Source: a bacterium
GTDB lineage: Bacteria > Myxococcota_A > Bradymonadia > UBA7976 > UBA1532
Assembly: GCA_030426945.1 (NCBI GenBank)
Contig: JAUHXL010000012.1
Span: 1-38,999, forward strand
DNA: 38,999 nt
Direction: 5' to 3'
In this document: piece by piece, positions 36,192-38,999 of the stretch
How the letters are laid out: each line of letters starts with the position of its first letter
Position numbering within the stretch: position 1 is the first letter of the stretch
Position numbers and translations under genes: made by a program
Notes under the pieces: generated by a model
What the model was told of the DNA's origin: nothing
What the model saw: the letters and a program-made list of their open reading frames with translations, nothing else
The model's database searches: none

Positions 36192-36787
36192 CCGTCGACG
36201 AGGCCGTGCGCGGCCTGCAGAGCGGCGGCGTGCTGGCCTTCCCGACCGACACCAGCTACGTCCTCGGCTGCGACGCGCTCGACGCGGACGCCGTGGCGCG
36301 CGTCGCCCGCGCGAAGGGGCGGCCGCGCGGCAAGCCGCTGCCGATCCTGCTGCCTTCGGTCGAGGCCCTGCGCAAGGTGCACCTCGAGACGCCGCTGATC
36401 GTGCTGGCCGAGGCCTTCTGGCCCGGCCCGCTGACCCTGGTGGTGCCGGCCTTCCCTGGGCTGCCAGCCGAGGTCACCGCGGGCACGAACATGGTGGGCG
36501 TGCGTCAGTCACCGCATCCCTTGGCGGCGGCGCTGCTCGACGGCTTGGGCAACCCGCTGGTGGCGACGAGCGCGAACCGCACGGGCGAGGCCGCGGCGTC
36601 GACGCTGGCCGGGTGCGACGCGGCCGGCCTGGTGGACGTGGACGGCGTGGTCGACGGCGGCGACACGCCGGGCGGGCAGGCGACCGTGGTGGGGCTGTTC
36701 GAGGGCGACCTGCGCATCTTCCGCGAGGGCTCCATCTCGGAGGAGGCCCTGCGCGCCGTCTGGGAGCCCGCCCGCCGGCTGCGCTGA
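36176..36787 (+). CDS. tsaC: YrdC/Sua5-family L-threonylcarbamoyladenylate synthase
   Basis: Makes threonylcarbamoyl-AMP from threonine, bicarbonate and ATP for the universal t6A37 tRNA modification. A 203-aa single YrdC domain without the Sua5 C-terminal domain. Seen motifs: AFPTDTSYVLGCDA (about 21-34), the basic patch KGRPRGKPLPILL, FWPGPLTLV, VGVRQSPHPLAAALL and LVATSANRTGE. The YciO paralog group is the alternative, but the KGRxxxKPLP form supports TsaC/YwlC. ATG 36176 lies inside the end of nnr with GAGAGGGG upstream. Its TGA abuts the TGA of convergent hutI with no spacer. Confidence 0.85.
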   Translation: MLRRLTVDEAVRGLQSGGVLAFPTDTSYVLGCDALDADAVARVARAKGRPRGKPLPILLPSVEALRKVHLETPLIVLAEAFWPGPLTLVVPAFPGLPAEVTAGTNMVGVRQSPHPLAAALLDGLGNPLVATSANRTGEAAASTLAGCDAAGLVDVDGVVDGGDTPGGQATVVGLFEGDLRIFREGSISEEALRAVWEPARRLR

Positions 36788-38022
36788 TCAGGCTGCGTAC
36801 ACGACCTGGCCGCCCTTGATCACCCAGCGCGTCGGATCGCCGCCGAAGTGGTAGGGCAGGTGGTGGTGGCTGGGCGTGGCGAAGATCGCCAGATCGGCCG
36901 GGCGCCCCACCTGCAGGCTCCCGGCGACGTCGTCCCGGCCCAGCGCGGCGGCGGCGTGCACCGTGACCGCCTCGAGCACCTCGCGCGCGCTCAGCCCCAG
37001 CCGGCTCATGCCCAGCGTCAGCATCAGCAGCAGGTTCTCGGTCATGCAGGTGCCGGGGTTGCAGTCGGTGGACAGCGCCACGCGCACGCCGCCCTCGATC
37101 AGCCGGCGGGCGGGGGCGCGGTCGTCGACGCCCAGGAAGAGCGCCGCGCCGGGCAACAGCACGGCGACGGTGCCCGCCTCGGCCAGGGCGGCGATGCCTG
37201 CGTCGCTGACGTGCTCGAGGTGGTCGGCGCTGACGGCGCCCACGCGCGCGGCGAGCTCGGCGCCGCCGCCCGGGCTCAGCTGGTCGGCGTGCACCTTGGG
37301 CCGCAGGCCGTGGGCCAGCCCGGCGCGCAGCACCGCCTCGCCCTCGGGGATCGTGAAGGCGCCCGTCTCGACGAAGACGTCGCAGAACGTGGCGAGGCAC
37401 TGCTCGGCGACGGCCGGGATCCAGCGCTCCACGATGTCGGCGACGTGCGCCGCGCGGTCGGATCGGCGCTCGGGCGGCACCGTGTGCGCGCCCAGGAAGG
37501 TGCCGACGAGGTCGACGGGGTGCGCGGCGTCGAGGGCCTCGACGGCCCGCAGCATCTTGACCTCGGCCTCCAGCGTCAGGCCGTAGCCGCTCTTCACCTC
37601 GGCCGTGGTGACCCCGCAGCGCAGCAGCGCGTCGAGGCGGGGCCGCGCGCGCTCGACCAGCGCCTCGAGGGGGGCGGCGCGGGTGGCCCGCATGGTGGCG
37701 GCGATGCCCCCCCCCTCGGCGGCGATCTGCAGGTAGGGCACGCCCGCCGCTCGGCGGCCGTACTCTTCGGCCCGGTCGCCGGCGAAGACGAGGTGCGTGT
37801 GCGGGTCGACGAGGCCCGGCGTGACCAGCATGTCGGGCGCGTCGATCACGCGCGTCGCGGCGCCCACCTCCAGGCCCGCCGCGCCCAGCCCGGCCTCGGC
37901 GCCCAGGTACGCGATGGTGCCGTCGCGCACGCCCACGACGGCGCCGTCGAGGGGCCCGGACGGGGTCGCCGTGAACACCTCGCGCGCGCCGCGCACGATC
38001 AGGTCGAGTGCGCGTCGGCCGC

Positions 38023-38026
<4 letters not shown>
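36788..38026 (-). CDS. hutI: Imidazolonepropionase
   Basis: Third step of histidine degradation: hydrolyses 4-imidazolone-5-propionate to N-formimino-glutamate. A 412-aa amidohydrolase with the metal pair His76 and His78 in [11 protein letters not shown], then the [15 protein letters not shown] loop, [28 protein letters not shown] and [14 protein letters not shown], all family hallmarks. GTG 38026 overlaps the stop of hutH as GTGA. A run of nine C (37707-37715 on the plus strand) encodes the EGGG loop. Cytoplasmic. Confidence 0.95.

Positions 38027-38999
<973 letters not shown>

Overview
The window is a very GC-rich, densely coded bacterial chromosome segment. Frequent GTG/TTG starts, many 1-16 nt gene overlaps, and a mix of Ser/Thr kinase, FHA, TPR, receiver, PilZ, AgmX/PglI-type TonB-like and large lipoprotein genes point to a myxobacterium-like organism (Myxococcota, formerly Deltaproteobacteria). 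This placement comes from gene content, not from a search. I saw no rRNA, tRNA, CRISPR array, insertion sequence or phage gene. It looks like ordinary chromosome with a lineage-specific left half and a conserved housekeeping right half.

Left part (1-9.5 kb). On the minus strand: an O-methyltransferase-like gene, a YdjY-type lipoprotein, and the 5' part of a ClpV/TssH ATPase of a type VI secretion system. Divergent from these are a TPR gene and a 990-aa TPR-CHAT protein whose CHAT protease residues are missing. They face a zinc-ribbon Ser/Thr kinase with a C-terminal membrane anchor. A small lipoprotein follows.

Middle part (9.5-25.4 kb). This is mostly envelope and signalling: a lipoprotein with six IPT/TIG and about seven FG-GAP/VCBS calcium-loop repeats, a receiver-TPR protein, a tandem cyclic-nucleotide-binding protein with one altered pocket, a small basic orphan, and a 1324-aa metzincin-type lipoprotein. 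Then come a PilZ-like, an FHA/coiled-coil, a WaaE-like glycosyltransferase and a 55-aa acidic protein gene. This last run ends at facing terminators opposite an FHA-like/TonB-like (AgmX-type) membrane protein.

Right part (25.6-39 kb). A protease-fold protein lacking its catalytic triad overlaps tilS. Next is ftsH with its own terminator, then a tight run folP-cdaA-cdaR-glmM-pdxJ-like-nnr-tsaC. It joins folate synthesis, cyclic-di-AMP synthesis and its regulator, cell-wall precursor supply, NAD(P)HX repair and tRNA t6A synthesis. hutI and a partial hutH (histidine degradation) converge on it with no spacer.

The most striking theme is catalytic loss in recognisable folds: the CHAT protein, the trypsin/HtrA-like protein and the PdxJ-like protein each lack their catalytic residues while the rest of the fold is preserved. 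A receiver domain and one cyclic-nucleotide pocket also show key substitutions. All alignments were done by eye from memory of the families.
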